Notes under the pieces: generated by a model
What the model saw: the letters and a program-made list of their open reading frames with translations, nothing else
Database searches by the model: none
Told to the model about the DNA's origin: nothing
Origin: Polaromonas sp. YR568
GTDB taxonomy: Bacteria; Pseudomonadota; Gammaproteobacteria; Burkholderiales; Burkholderiaceae_C
Length of the DNA stretch: 64,000 nucleotides
Assembly: GCF_900116715.1 (NCBI RefSeq)
Contig: NZ_FPBM01000008.1
Span: 182,706-246,705, forward strand
Reading direction: 5' to 3'
Translations under genes and position numbers: made by a program
Part shown: piece after piece, positions 49,201 to 57,998 of the stretch
Layout: each line of letters opens with the position of its first letter
How positions within the stretch are numbered: position 1 is the stretch's first letter

Positions 49201-50496
49201 AAAGCCCTCGCGGTCGGCGGGATGGATCAGGCCCACAAAGCCTTCGCGGCTTCTGTCAAAGCTTTCCGCGTCGACGCCGAGCACATCGTAGATTTCATCA
49301 GACCACCAGGTGTGGTGGGTGTCCAGGTCCAGCTGCCAGTAGCCGATGCGGCCCAGGCGCTGGGCGTCCTGCAGCTTGCGCTGTATGGCCTCGCTGTTGG
49401 CCAGTTCGCCCTCCAGCGCGTTGCGGTGTTTTTGCAGCGACTCGGCCATGCGGTTGAGGCCGGTGGCGATGCGGGCGAACTCGCCGTGATCGTCCGCATC
49501 GCCTGCCGGGATGCGCACGTCCAGCCGCCCGTCCTGGATCTGCTTGGTCGCCTCCAGGATGTTGCGGGTGGGAACCACGATGGCCCGCCCGCCTATCAGC
49601 CAGGCCAGCAGGCCGCCAAGAAATGTCAGGAGGGCCAACACGGCCAGCTCGACCGCCAGCTGCCGCCGGGTTCCGCCGACGACCAGGTTGTGGTCCAGGC
49701 TGACGGCCACAAAAAACGCCTGGTGCAGGTCCGGGCTGCTGGGCATGAAGGCCCACAGCCGGCGCTGGCCTTTGGCATCCGGGCCGTCGCTGGTGCCCCG
49801 CATCATGGATTTAAGCGCGCTTTGCAGCACCGGGCTGGCGGCCTTCTGGCCGACGCGTATGGGCAGGTCGGGCTTGCCGGCCAGCAATACGCCCTGGCGG
49901 TCATGGATGCCGAGCGCCGCGCCCGGCGGCAGCTGGATTTCTATCGCCGACTTCGCCATCTCGGCCAGGTCGAGCGAGGCATAGGCCACGATGGAGACGC
50001 GGCCGTCGGCGTCCACCAGCGGCAGCGCAAAGGTGATGGAGGGCTTGCCCGAGGCGCGGCCCACGATGTATTCACCAATCACCAGCGTGCGGTGCGCCAT
50101 GGCCTCGCGGAAGTAGGCGCGGTCGCCCAGGTAGCCCAGCGGGGGGCGGTCGACACCGCTGCAAATCGACTGGCCCTGGGCGTTGATGACGCCCAGGTTG
50201 GCGTAGAGCGGAAACTCCCGGATCATCTCGGCCAGGTAGCGGTCGCAGCGGACTCTGTCGCCCTTGCGCAGGTCGGGCGCATGGACGATGGCGGTGAGCA
50301 GCTGGCGCGCCGTCTCGGCCAGGCGCTGCTGGCTGGAGGCGGCGAGGGAGGCGGCGAATTGCAGGTCGGTGTTGGCACGCTCGACCGCGTCACTGGCGTT
50401 GTAGACCGCCTTGATGAGCGAGAGGCCGAAGAGCGGAACAATGGCCGCCAGCACCAGGATGACAAGGCGGGTCCGCAGCGTGATGTGAACCTTCAT
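46201..50496 (-). CDS. Multi-PAS sensor histidine kinase with extracytoplasmic Cache domain
   Basis: A 1431-residue kinase. N-terminal membrane helix (VILVLAAIVPLFGLSLI, about 13-29), periplasmic Cache-type domain (about 40-290), second helix and HAMP (about 295-370), PAS domains around 385-505, 515-640, 640-775 and 780-890, a GAF domain around 900-1085, another PAS around 1095-1215, then HisKA with the phospho-His H1211 (SYSVSHDLRSPLNTV) and HATPase (NLLGNAWKFS, DNGAGFDM, GTGIGLATV). The third PAS has a LOV-like GQSPRFLQG, but Pro678 sits where photoactive LOV domains need Cys, so flavin-adduct chemistry is not expected. It is probably soluble-signal driven. It lies 63 bp after the receiver gene. 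Confidence 0.93.
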   Translation of the reverse strand: MKVHITLRTRLVILVLAAIVPLFGLSLIKAVYNASDAVERANTDLQFAASLAASSQQRLAETARQLLTAIVHAPDLRKGDRVRCDRYLAEMIREFPLYANLGVINAQGQSICSGVDRPPLGYLGDRAYFREAMAHRTLVIGEYIVGRASGKPSITFALPLVDADGRVSIVAYASLDLAEMAKSAIEIQLPPGAALGIHDRQGVLLAGKPDLPIRVGQKAASPVLQSALKSMMRGTSDGPDAKGQRRLWAFMPSSPDLHQAFFVAVSLDHNLVVGGTRRQLAVELAVLALLTFLGGLLAWLIGGRAIVVPTRNILEATKQIQDGRLDVRIPAGDADDHGEFARIATGLNRMAESLQKHRNALEGELANSEAIQRKLQDAQRLGRIGYWQLDLDTHHTWWSDEIYDVLGVDAESFDRSREGFVGLIHPADREGFIARRDVAVQSGQPLDTEFRIVTAAGEIRWIHLYGRAMESQEGSDGQVRRRRSGVLQEITDRKYAELAIARSTELLNRTGALARIGGWELAADAVEPYWSEEIYRIHDLKPGTPLKLNEAFNFFPPDARQTIKAAVEAAFSEGTPWDLELPLITAAGRRIWVRVQGQALHESGKHVKLVGVLQDVTEQHEAQAHLRLLETAVGRLNDIVLITEAEPFDEPGPRIVFINGAFERRTGYTRQEVMGQSPRFLQGPKTQRAELDRIREALQKWQPVRAELINYTKAGEEFWLELDIVPIADAKGWFTHWVAVERDITQRKLAEQALVQSEQRYAALFEMAPVPMWVFDVATTRFLNVNKAAIDSYGYSSDEFLSMTLFDIRPEFEHPRLTRQLEDDSAERRGSWQHKRKDGSLFSVNVMSRPIQYAGKPARFVVSLDITAQLKAERDVQEHLFTLQRAADAAQAITWHQTLEGTMHEVAEQARGVVGAHQSIVSLTVGGDWAQASHALSLSDKYANYRDLIEPPDGTGIYALVCQANRSMRMTQAELEAHPRWNGSGSYAGKHLVMRGWLAVPLTGRDGKNIGVMQLSDKYEGEFTQQDEYVALELAQLASIAIENARLLEEVNELNTGLEHKVAERTLELERQQALFQALAEQAPQVVWTSSPSGAATYFNRAWFDLMGGEFADWAGNGWYAAIHPDDLPEVHERWKEAVANHAPYAGIRRLLAKDGSCHTMSYRASPVLDEHGGVAFWVGIDADITEVKAIEAALRLSNQELEAFSYSVSHDLRSPLNTVDGFSRLLAKQLHGRLEGSPGEKVGHYLARIQAGVAQMGQLIEDLLSLAQVSRAPLAHKETVDLSALARNILDEWQVRQPERKAVVHIEKGLKAHGDSRLVRVVMENLLGNAWKFSAQQPVTEITVGRQLDAAGLPEFFVRDNGAGFDMAYADKLFVPFQRLHAAAEFPGTGIGLATVSRVVKRHGGRLWTESAPGKGATFFFTLPKAPKSA

Positions 50497-50559
50497 CGCA
50501 TCCGTCTTTCAAAGACTGTCTGGTGATGTGGAACTCCCGCTGGCATCGCAGGCCGTGAA

Positions 50560-51003
50560 TCAGGGAGTCGCGATGGATTCGTTGACGCCCAGCCAGTACG
50601 CCTGAAGCCGGTTGAGCTTTTCGGTCAGGTCGCCGAAATCCACCGGCTTGCGCACAAAACCGTTGGCGCCGTTCTGGTAGCAGGCCACGATGTCCGAGCG
50701 CTCGCTCGAAGAAGTGAGCATGACCACCGGCACCAGCGCCGTCAAGGGGTTGCTGCGCACGCTGCGCAGCACGTCCAGCCCCGACAGCTTGGGCAGCTTC
50801 ATGTCGAGCAGCAAAAAAGCCGGCTGCCTTTGCGTATCGCGGCCGGCATGGGCGCCACGGCCGAAAAGGAATTCAAGCGCCTCGACGCCATCGCGGGCGA
50901 CCGCGATCTCGGCGGTCACGCCGTGCTCTTCCAGCGTCAGCACGGTCAGCTCCAGGTGGTCGGGATTGTCTTCAACGATCAATATCAGCTTGTTGTCGTT
51001 CAT
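50560..51003 (-). CDS. CheY-like single-domain response regulator
   Basis: A 147-residue receiver. Acidic pocket ILIVEDNPDHLEL, phospho-acceptor Asp67 in LLLDMKLPKLSGLDVL, the conserved Ser/Thr in MLTSSSERSD and Lys in VRKPVDFG. It has no output domain; it would work as a shuttle or stand-alone regulator, with diversity in the GRGAHAGRDTQRQ insert typical of RcsC-like or Rcp1-type receivers. It is the first gene of the three-gene phosphorelay unit. Confidence 0.93.
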   Translation of the reverse strand: MNDNKLILIVEDNPDHLELTVLTLEEHGVTAEIAVARDGVEALEFLFGRGAHAGRDTQRQPAFLLLDMKLPKLSGLDVLRSVRSNPLTALVPVVMLTSSSERSDIVACYQNGANGFVRKPVDFGDLTEKLNRLQAYWLGVNESIATP

Positions 51004-51322
51004 GGTCGCTCTTTGGATGCGGTCTCTTTGGAATGCGGAACAGGATGCGGCATCAATTACCTGTATTACCTGTCGGTTTTAATAATTTTGTTGGTTTTGT
51101 CATATTACCAAGTAACACCGGCTTGTACTACGCGGTAAAACTTGGGGGCCCGGTGATTTGGGGTCTTCCTGCACACCACACACGCCGCGCACGCCGCACC
51201 CGTTGCGCATGGCATACGGTGGGAACGGGTGGAGGGGCAAGCAGGGTTAGCGCCTGCTTCGCGAAATGACGCGATGGATGACTGCGCGGCGCCTACTGGC
51301 GCTTACCGGCGATTACTGGCAT
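51004..51322. other. Non-coding gap upstream of the phosphorelay genes
   Basis: A 319-bp gap between the receiver start and the metallopeptidase stop, both on the minus strand. An AT-rich patch at about 51050-51115 contains tandem TTACCTG/ATTACCTG repeats and is the likely promoter area of the receiver-kinase unit. The rest is GC-rich with short CACGCCGC repeats. I see no gene in it. Confidence 0.6.
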
Positions 51323-52342
51323 TTACCAGCGTGGAATCGCCTCATCCTTGAGCTGGCCGCGCAGCTCGGCGTAATCGGGCACCACCGTGCGCACGGTGTC
51401 CCAAAACCGCGGGCTGTGGTCCATCACACGCAGATGGCTCAGCTCGTGCACCACCACATAGTCGATGACCGACTGCTTGAAGTGGATCAGCCGCCAGTTC
51501 AGCCGGATGGAGCCGTCCGCGCTGGCGCTACCCCAGCGCGTGCCGGCGCTGGAGAGGCTGAGCTTTTGCCAGGTCACGCCCAGCTGCGGCGCAAAGTGGT
51601 TCAGGCGCTCAATGAACACGCGCTTGGCCTGGCGCATCAGCCAGGCCTGCACGGCGTCGCGGATCTGCTCGGGCGAGGCGTTTTGCGGCAGACCCACATG
51701 CAGCGTGAGCTGCGCCACGCCGGGCAGCGTGCCGGTGTCTGCATCAGCCTGGCCTTGCAGCAGCACCTCGGCCGCGCGGGTTTTGAGCTCGGCGCCGACG
51801 CCGCCGAAAGCATGGCGCGGGTCAATCACCACAATCACCTGCTCGCCCAGGAAGGGCAGCGTGGTGCCGTCCTTCCAGTCAATGCGCGCGGACTCCATGC
51901 GCTCATGGCGCTCGCGGGTTTCCTGCAGCTTGGCGAGAATCCACGCGGACTTTTCGAGCACGGCCTTGTCGATTTCATACAGCGGCACCCATTTGGGCGC
52001 GCTCACCGTGAGGCCGTCGGCGCCGGCGGAAAAGCCGATGGTCTTGCGTTTGCTGCGGCGGAATTCATAGGCGACCAGGATGCCGTCCAGCACCGTCTCG
52101 CGTGTGGCGCGCGGGTGGCGGAAGGTGGCTGGCGCCAGGGCTTGCTGCAGGGTTTGGGCCGGGAGCTGCGGGCCGATGAATTCGGCCTCTGCTATTTTTT
52201 CAACGGCCGGCTGCGGGCGTGCTGCGGGGGGTTCAGGCCGTTTTGGCTTGGGTTTTCGGGCTTTGGGGCCGGCGGCTTTGGGCGGCGGCGCAGGCGCGGT
52301 ATCAAACAGGTCGAGCGTGAACTGAAGAAGCCGTTGCATCAT
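51323..52342 (-). CDS. YgjP/M48-type metallopeptidase (DUF45)
   Basis: A 339-residue protein. The N-terminal third is Pro/Lys/Ala-rich (APPPKAAGPKARKPKPKRPEPPAAR) and probably disordered. The rest is the DUF45/YgjP domain with zinc motif VVHELSHLRVMDHSPRFWDTV (H-E-x-x-H...H) and LSSAGTRWGSAS-type segment. Members have been called UTP pyrophosphatases or Wss1-like peptidases, and the sequence alone does not decide. It is 36 bp from plsC. Its start has two adjacent Met codons. Confidence 0.9.
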   Translation of the reverse strand: MMQRLLQFTLDLFDTAPAPPPKAAGPKARKPKPKRPEPPAARPQPAVEKIAEAEFIGPQLPAQTLQQALAPATFRHPRATRETVLDGILVAYEFRRSKRKTIGFSAGADGLTVSAPKWVPLYEIDKAVLEKSAWILAKLQETRERHERMESARIDWKDGTTLPFLGEQVIVVIDPRHAFGGVGAELKTRAAEVLLQGQADADTGTLPGVAQLTLHVGLPQNASPEQIRDAVQAWLMRQAKRVFIERLNHFAPQLGVTWQKLSLSSAGTRWGSASADGSIRLNWRLIHFKQSVIDYVVVHELSHLRVMDHSPRFWDTVRTVVPDYAELRGQLKDEAIPRW

Positions 52343-52378
52343 GGCAGTTTAGCGCGGTGCTATGGGCAGGCTTGCCGC

Positions 52379-53149
52379 TCAGGTATTGGGCGCGGCGGCC
52401 GTTTCACTGGTCTGGCCCACATAGGCCTCGGGGTCCAGCCGGCGCATTTCGCTTTCGATCCAGTCCTCGACCTCACGCATGAGTTCATCTGGCTGGCGGC
52501 CAACGCTCTCAATCGGTTTGCCGATGGAGATGTCGACCACACCTGGCGTTTTGATAAAGGCCTTGCGCGGCCAGCATTTGGCCGAGGTCACCGCAATCGG
52601 GATCACCGGCGCGCCGGTTTCAATCGCCAGGCGTGTGCCGCCGGATTTGTAGACACCCTTCTGGCCGCGCGGAATGCGCGTGCCTTCAGGGAACATGATG
52701 ACCCAGGTGCCTTCGGCCATCAGGCGCTTGCCCTGCGCCACCACTTTGCTGAAGGCCTGCGCACGCTGGCTGCGGTCGATGTGGATCATGTCCATGCGGG
52801 CCATCGCCCAGCCGAAAAACGGCACGTAGAGCAGTTCTTTCTTGAAGACATAGGCCAGCGGATGCGGCATCAGCGTGGGCATGCAAAAGGTTTCCCAGGT
52901 GCTCTGGTGCTTGACCAGCAGCACGGCGGCGCTGGTCTTGCCGGTGGGCAGGTTTTCCATACCGGTGACGCGGTTCTTGATGCCCAGCAAAAAGGTGCCG
53001 CCGCTGACCGCCACGCGCAGCCAGCCCGCGCACATCCAGTACATGGTGGTGCTGCTGACAAAAATCGAGGCAATGATCACAAAGATGGCCCACGGGATCA
53101 CCGTGACGGCCATCCAGAGAAGGTGCAGGACGGAACGGATAAAAGGCAT
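52379..53149 (-). CDS. plsC: 1-acyl-sn-glycerol-3-phosphate acyltransferase
   Basis: A 256-residue membrane enzyme making phosphatidic acid from lysophosphatidic acid. An N-terminal membrane helix precedes the acyltransferase motif HQSTWE (H-x4-E, the usual Glu variant of H-x4-D in this bacterial branch) and the substrate block FPEGTRIPRG, then GGTRLAIETGAPVIPIA. The ATG at 53149 is used; the in-frame upstream reading begins with TTG. No obvious RBS is seen. It follows gmhB in the conserved glyQ-glyS-gmhB-plsC order. Confidence 0.93.
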   Translation of the reverse strand: MPFIRSVLHLLWMAVTVIPWAIFVIIASIFVSSTTMYWMCAGWLRVAVSGGTFLLGIKNRVTGMENLPTGKTSAAVLLVKHQSTWETFCMPTLMPHPLAYVFKKELLYVPFFGWAMARMDMIHIDRSQRAQAFSKVVAQGKRLMAEGTWVIMFPEGTRIPRGQKGVYKSGGTRLAIETGAPVIPIAVTSAKCWPRKAFIKTPGVVDISIGKPIESVGRQPDELMREVEDWIESEMRRLDPEAYVGQTSETAAAPNT

Positions 53150-53271
53150 GAGGAGGATTCCGGCTGTCTGGAAAATCAATAAAGGGGGCGAAGTGCGGGT
53201 GTTCTGCGGGCCGGCTTTAAGGGCATTTCAGGCTGCAGCCCAGGTGTGGCGGGCGTAAGCCGCTCTCATTT

Positions 53272-53832
53272 TTATATCGCCACCGCCAGCGGCTTTGCCG
53301 CGCGCTGCAAGATGAAATCGGCAAAAGCCGCCAGGTCCTTGTGCACCGTGGTGCCGGCCGGCAGGCCATCGGGTTGGCCTTTGGCCGACTTGCCCGTCAG
53401 CACCAGGTGCGGCTCACAGCCGGCCGCGGCGCCCGCCTGCAGGTCGCGCAGCGAATCGCCGGCCGTGGGCACACCCTTGAGCGGCACACCAAAGCGCGCG
53501 CCGATCTGCTCAAACAGGCCCGGCAGGGGCTTGCGGCAGTTGCAGCTTTCTTCGGGGCTGTGCGGGCAATAAAACACCGCATCCACCCGGCCGCCTATGG
53601 CCGCCAGCATCTTGTGCATCTTGGCGTGCATCGCGTTAAGCGACGCCACATCAAACAGGCCCCGCCCCAAACCCGACTGGTTGGAAGCGATGACCACATG
53701 CCAGCCCGCATGGTTGAGCCGGGCGATCGCCTCCAGCGAACCAGGCAGCGGCAACCATTCGTCCGGCGTCTTGACGAAGTCGTCGCTGTCGCTGTTGATG
53801 GTGCCGTCGCGGTCGAGGATGACGAGTTTCAC
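53272..53832 (-). CDS. gmhB: D-glycero-beta-D-manno-heptose-1,7-bisphosphate 7-phosphatase
   Basis: A 186-residue HAD phosphatase of the GmhB type. It has the catalytic DRDGTIN at residues 7-13 and the diagnostic zinc-binding segment CPHSPEESCNCRKPLPGL. GDSLRDLQAGAAAG is motif IV. It removes the 7-phosphate of heptose bisphosphate in lipopolysaccharide core ADP-heptose synthesis (cytoplasm). Histidinol-phosphatase is excluded by context and motif, though some GmhB relatives act on both. Confidence 0.95.
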   Translation of the reverse strand: MKLVILDRDGTINSDSDDFVKTPDEWLPLPGSLEAIARLNHAGWHVVIASNQSGLGRGLFDVASLNAMHAKMHKMLAAIGGRVDAVFYCPHSPEESCNCRKPLPGLFEQIGARFGVPLKGVPTAGDSLRDLQAGAAAGCEPHLVLTGKSAKGQPDGLPAGTTVHKDLAAFADFILQRAAKPLAVAI

Positions 53833-53860
53833 GGTGTGGGCCCTGGCTGAGACTGTTAGC

Positions 53861-55987
53861 TTACGCCGCCAGCTTGGACAAGTCAGCTACGCGGTTCATG
53901 GCCTGGTGCAGCGCCGTCAGCAGACCGAGGCGTTTAGCACGCAGCGTAGCGTCTTCGGCATTCACCATCACGCCTTCAAAGAATGCGTCCACCGGTAGCC
54001 GCAGGCCTGCCAAGGTCTGGAGCGAACCTGTGTAATTACCCTCCTCGAACTGCTTGTCAGCCTTAGGCTGCAATGTCTGCATGGCTTGATAAAGCGCCAA
54101 CTCGGCAGCTTCCGGCAACAAATGCAGATCGACCTGCGAGGGCTTGTCGGACGACTTCTTAAGAATATTACCGATGCGCTTATTCGCTGCAGCGAGAGCT
54201 GCGGCCTCAGGAAGCGCAGCAAAAGTACGCACAGCCGCGAGGCGCTTGGTCACATCACCCAGACGCTGAGGCCTGAGCGCCAACACGGCATCAACCTCTT
54301 GCGCGCTATAGCCCTGCTCGCGCAGGGAGCCGGCGAGGCGATCGTAAATGAAATCTGCCAGCTGCTCGGGCATCGTCGCTAGTAGGCTGTGCACGTTCTG
54401 AGCCTCCGCGCTCAACCACGCAGCTTCTGCCGCGGAGATGAGTTCACGAACTCCAATAGGTAAGTCGCGCTCAACCAAGATGCGAATTACCCCGAGCGCT
54501 TGGCGACGAAGTGCGTAAGGATCTTTGTCGCCTGTCGGTAGTTGCCCTATACCGAACATATCGACAAGCGTGACCATCTTGTCGGCCAATGCGACAACGG
54601 TACCCACAAGATGGCGGGGCAAGCTATCTCCAGAGAACCGAGGCTTGTAGTGATCTTCAATCGCATCGGCAACATCTGCTGACAGCGAATCGGAAAGCGC
54701 GTAATACCGGCCCATCACGCCTTGGAGCTCAGGAAACTCACCAACCATATCAGTGGTCAAGTCGGCTTTGCTAAGCGTCGCCGCCTGAACAACTAACGGA
54801 ACAATTGCGGGGTTCAACCGCCCGGCCAAAGTTGCCGCGACCCACCGAACACGACCTATCCGCTGCAGCTGTGTGCCGAGTTTGTTGTGATACACCACCT
54901 TGCCCAGGCTTTCAACGCGAGATTCCAGCGCTTTCTTGCGGTCCTGGTCAAAGAAGAATTTCGCATCGGCCAGGCGCGGGCGCACCACGCGTTCGTTGCC
55001 GCCGATCACGGCGCTGGCATCAGTGGGGCTGATGTTGCTGACGACCAAAAACTTGTTGGTGAGCTTGCCAGAGGCATCGAGCAACGGAAAGTATTTCTGG
55101 TTGGCCTTCATCGTGAGGATGAGGCACTCCTGCGGCACGCCGAGGAATTCTTTTTCAAACTCGCAGACCAGCACATTGGGGCGCTCGACCAGCGCGGTCA
55201 CTTCGTCGAGCAGCGCGTCGTCGTCAATCGCCTTGACGCCGCCGCCGACCTTGGCTGCAGCTGCCGCCAACTGCTTGACGATTTCGGCCTTACGCGCGGC
55301 AAAGCTGGCGATCACGGCGCCGTCTTTTTGCAGCGCGGCGGCGTAGCTGTCTGCGTCTTTCAGCACCACCGGATCGACCGAAGCTTCAAAGCGATGGCCG
55401 TGCGTGCTGTTGCCAGCCTTCAGGCCCAGCGCCTCGATGGCCACCACGCTGCTGCCGTGCAGCGCGACCAGGCCGTGGGCCGGGCGCACAAACTTCACAT
55501 CGCTCCAGCCATCGGCCAGCTGGTAAGTCATGCGCTTGTCGATAGGCAGCTTGGCAATGGCTTCGAGCACGGCTTTCTGCAAACCCTCCACCAGCGTCGC
55601 ACCTTTGACGGTGCTGTCGTAAAACAAGACCTCAGCCTTGCCGTCGGGTGCGCGCTTGAGTCCGGCGACGGCCGATGCATCAGCGCCCAGCGCCTGCAAT
55701 TTTTTCAGCAAAGCGGGCGTAGCATTGCCCGAAGCATCCAGCCCCACGGCCACCGGCATGAGCTTTTGCGAAACGGCCTTGTCGGCGGCATCGGCAGCCA
55801 CGGCCGTGACATGCGCGGCAAGGCGGCGCGGCGAGGCAAATGCGGTGAGCACCGAATCAGCGGCTGTCAGGCCCTGGGCTTTGAGCTGCTCGAACAGCAC
55901 GCCGGCAAAGGCGTCGCCCAGTTTTTTAAGCGCCTTGGGCGGCAGCTCTTCAACAAACAGTTCAACAAGAAGGTTTTGGGTCGTCAT
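53861..55987 (-). CDS. glyS: Glycyl-tRNA synthetase beta subunit
   Basis: A 708-residue GlyS (E. coli about 690). The N-terminus LLVELFVEELPPKALKKLGDAF and the HD-like region NERVVRPRLADAKFFFDQD plus FSGDSLPRHLVG are characteristic, and the C-terminal anticodon-binding region is complete. With GlyQ it forms the alpha2-beta2 synthetase charging tRNA-Gly. Met at 55987 is preferred; Met at 55993 or 56002 is also possible and would overlap the glyQ stop. By eye the part coding residues about 390-650 (roughly 54.0-54.9 kb) is a little less GC-rich than the rest. Confidence 0.97.
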   Translation of the reverse strand: MTTQNLLVELFVEELPPKALKKLGDAFAGVLFEQLKAQGLTAADSVLTAFASPRRLAAHVTAVAADAADKAVSQKLMPVAVGLDASGNATPALLKKLQALGADASAVAGLKRAPDGKAEVLFYDSTVKGATLVEGLQKAVLEAIAKLPIDKRMTYQLADGWSDVKFVRPAHGLVALHGSSVVAIEALGLKAGNSTHGHRFEASVDPVVLKDADSYAAALQKDGAVIASFAARKAEIVKQLAAAAAKVGGGVKAIDDDALLDEVTALVERPNVLVCEFEKEFLGVPQECLILTMKANQKYFPLLDASGKLTNKFLVVSNISPTDASAVIGGNERVVRPRLADAKFFFDQDRKKALESRVESLGKVVYHNKLGTQLQRIGRVRWVAATLAGRLNPAIVPLVVQAATLSKADLTTDMVGEFPELQGVMGRYYALSDSLSADVADAIEDHYKPRFSGDSLPRHLVGTVVALADKMVTLVDMFGIGQLPTGDKDPYALRRQALGVIRILVERDLPIGVRELISAAEAAWLSAEAQNVHSLLATMPEQLADFIYDRLAGSLREQGYSAQEVDAVLALRPQRLGDVTKRLAAVRTFAALPEAAALAAANKRIGNILKKSSDKPSQVDLHLLPEAAELALYQAMQTLQPKADKQFEEGNYTGSLQTLAGLRLPVDAFFEGVMVNAEDATLRAKRLGLLTALHQAMNRVADLSKLAA

Positions 55988-55998
55988 CGTCATCGCTC

Positions 55999-56928
55999 TC
56001 ACGCAGCCTTCTTCGTCGTCGGAGTCATTTGTTCAACCCATTCACGCGGCGCCATCGGGAAGCCCAGACGCTCGCGGCTTTCGTAATAGCTTTGCGCCAC
56101 GGCGCGGGCCAGGTTGCGGATGCGGCCTATGTAGGCGGCGCGTTCGGTCACGCTGATGGCGCCGCGGGCGTCCAGCAGGTTAAAGCTGTGTGCGGCTTTG
56201 AGCACCTGCTCGTAGGCCGGCAGGGCCAGTTGCACGTCGATGAGGTGCTTGGCCTGCTTTTCATGCGCGGTGAAGGCGGTGAACAAAAAGTCGGCGTCGC
56301 TGTGCTCGAAGTTATAGGTGGACTGCTCGACCTCGTTTTGTTTGTAGACGTCGCCGTAGCTGAGCTTTGAACCGTCGGGGCCTTCGGTCCAGGTCAGGTT
56401 GTAGACGTTGTCCACGCCTTGCAAATACATGGCCAGGCGTTCCAGGCCGTAGGTGATTTCGCCGGTGGCGGGTTTGCAATCAATGCCGCCAACCTGCTGG
56501 AAGTAGGTGAACTGCGTGACTTCCATGCCGTTGAGCCAGACTTCCCAGCCCAGGCCCCAGGCGCCCAGCGTGGGGTTTTCCCAATCGTCTTCGACAAAAC
56601 GGATGTCGTTTTTCTTCAGGTCAAAGCCCAGAGCCTCAAGCGAGCCGAGGTAGAGCTCCAGGATGTTGGCGGGTGCGGGTTTTAGCACCACCTGGTATTG
56701 GTAGTAGTGCTGCAGGCGGTTGGGGTTCTCGCCGTAGCGGCCGTCTTTGGGGCGGCGGCTGGGCTGCACATAGGCGGCTTTCCAGGGCTCAGGGCCCAGG
56801 GCGCGCAGGAAGGTGGCGGTGTGCGAGGTGCCGGCGCCGACTTCCATGTCGTAAGGCTGCAAAAGGGCGCAGCCTTGCTTGTCCCAGTAGGACTGCAGCG
56901 TCAGGATGATTTGCTGGAAAGTGAGCAT
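55999..56928 (-). CDS. glyQ: Glycyl-tRNA synthetase alpha subunit
   Basis: A 309-residue class II synthetase alpha subunit. [44 protein letters not shown] is the conserved N-terminus. The class II motifs with [22 protein letters not shown] and [14 protein letters not shown] are intact. It is the catalytic half for glycine adenylation. The gene ends just before glyS and is in the same orientation as gmhB and plsC. Confidence 0.98.
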   Translation of the reverse strand: MLTFQQIILTLQSYWDKQGCALLQPYDMEVGAGTSHTATFLRALGPEPWKAAYVQPSRRPKDGRYGENPNRLQHYYQYQVVLKPAPANILELYLGSLEALGFDLKKNDIRFVEDDWENPTLGAWGLGWEVWLNGMEVTQFTYFQQVGGIDCKPATGEITYGLERLAMYLQGVDNVYNLTWTEGPDGSKLSYGDVYKQNEVEQSTYNFEHSDADFLFTAFTAHEKQAKHLIDVQLALPAYEQVLKAAHSFNLLDARGAISVTERAAYIGRIRNLARAVAQSYYESRERLGFPMAPREWVEQMTPTTKKAA

Positions 56929-57009
56929 AGGAATGGGTTCAGGACAAAAGCGCGGCGCCTGTTGGGGCGCCGGAGGGGCTTGGTCGCACCGGCAGCGGCG
57001 CGAAACCGT

Positions 57010-57975
57010 TCATTTTACGCGGCGGCGGCGCGCAGGCGCTGGGGCGGCCGTGGGCACCGCCGCGTCGGGCGGCACGTACCAGGCCGGCGCGGCCTTGAAG
57101 GCCTCGACCAGGAAATCCACCATCACACGCACCTTGGCGCTCAGGTGGCGGCGGCTGGGATAGACCGCCAGCACGTCAATGTCGGGCATGCGGTAGCCGG
57201 GCAGCAAGGGCACGAGGCGGCCTTCGCGCAGGTCTTCACCGATCAGGAAAGCCGGCTGCCAGATGACGCCCTGCCCGGCCAGCGCCGCTTCACGCGCCGT
57301 ATCGCCGTTGTTGGCATGCATGACGTAGTTGACTTTGACCACGTGCGAATGCGCTTCTTCGTCCACAAAATGCCATTCATTGGCGGTGGCCGCATAGGTG
57401 TAGCCCAGGCAGCGGTGCACCGCCAGGTCGGCCGGCACCTGGGGCGTACCGTGCTTCTTGAGGTAGGCAGGCGCAGCGCAGACGATGTTGCGGGAGGTGG
57501 CCAGCTTGCGCGCCGCATGGGTGGCCGGGCCGGTACGTGAGATGCGAATGGCCAGGTCGTAACCCTCTTCCACGATGTCGACCACGCGGTCGCTGAGGGC
57601 GATGTCGAGCTCCACGTCTGGATAGGCTTGCATGAAGCGCGGCCACAGCGGCGCGAGCTGGCGTATACCGAAGCTCACGGGCGCGTTGATGCGCAGGCGC
57701 CCGCGCGGCTGCAGCGTGGCTGACGAGGCCAGCGCTTCGGCGTCGGCCACTTCTTCGAGGATGGACTTGCTGCGCTCATAAAGCGCCTCACCGCTTTCGG
57801 TGAGCGAGAGCTTGCGCGAGCTGCGGTTGAGCAGGCGCGTGCCGAGGTGGGCTTCCAGCTCGTTGATGTAGCGGGTGACGTTGGCCGGCGAGGTGTCCAG
57901 CGCATCGGCCGCGCGCGTGAAACTGCCGCGGCCCACCACGGTGGCAAACACTTCAAAGGCTCGTAAACGGTCCAT
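57010..57975 (-). CDS. LysR-family transcriptional regulator
   Basis: A 321-residue LTTR. The N-terminal winged helix MDRLRAFEVFATVVGRGSFTRAADALDTSPANVTRYINELEAHLG is typical of the CrgA/DntR-like subgroup, followed by an effector domain with LRINAPVSFGIRQLAPLWPRF. A Pro/Ala-rich, Arg-rich C-terminal extension (VPTAAPAPARRRRVK) is unusual. It is divergent from the SDR gene 158 bp away and is the probable regulator of it, possibly by an aldehyde or ketone effector. Confidence 0.93.
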   Translation of the reverse strand: MDRLRAFEVFATVVGRGSFTRAADALDTSPANVTRYINELEAHLGTRLLNRSSRKLSLTESGEALYERSKSILEEVADAEALASSATLQPRGRLRINAPVSFGIRQLAPLWPRFMQAYPDVELDIALSDRVVDIVEEGYDLAIRISRTGPATHAARKLATSRNIVCAAPAYLKKHGTPQVPADLAVHRCLGYTYAATANEWHFVDEEAHSHVVKVNYVMHANNGDTAREAALAGQGVIWQPAFLIGEDLREGRLVPLLPGYRMPDIDVLAVYPSRRHLSAKVRVMVDFLVEAFKAAPAWYVPPDAAVPTAAPAPARRRRVK

Positions 57976-57998
57976 GGCGGCTTCCCCGGTTTTTAGTA

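Noticed and set aside
46285..50526. Long open frame of 1413 codons on the plus strand opposite the histidine kinase
   Set aside because: It is antisense to a kinase with recognisable PAS, GAF, HisKA and HATPase motifs. The translation has no recognisable domain.
52379..53149. H-x4-E in plsC as a catalytic defect
   Set aside because: HQSTWE is a familiar variant of the H-x4-D motif in this acyltransferase branch, and FPEGTR is intact.
53861..55987. Modest GC drop inside glyS as evidence of a mosaic gene
   Set aside because: Sampled lines differ by only a few percent and the reading frame and motifs are continuous; the difference is within normal variation.
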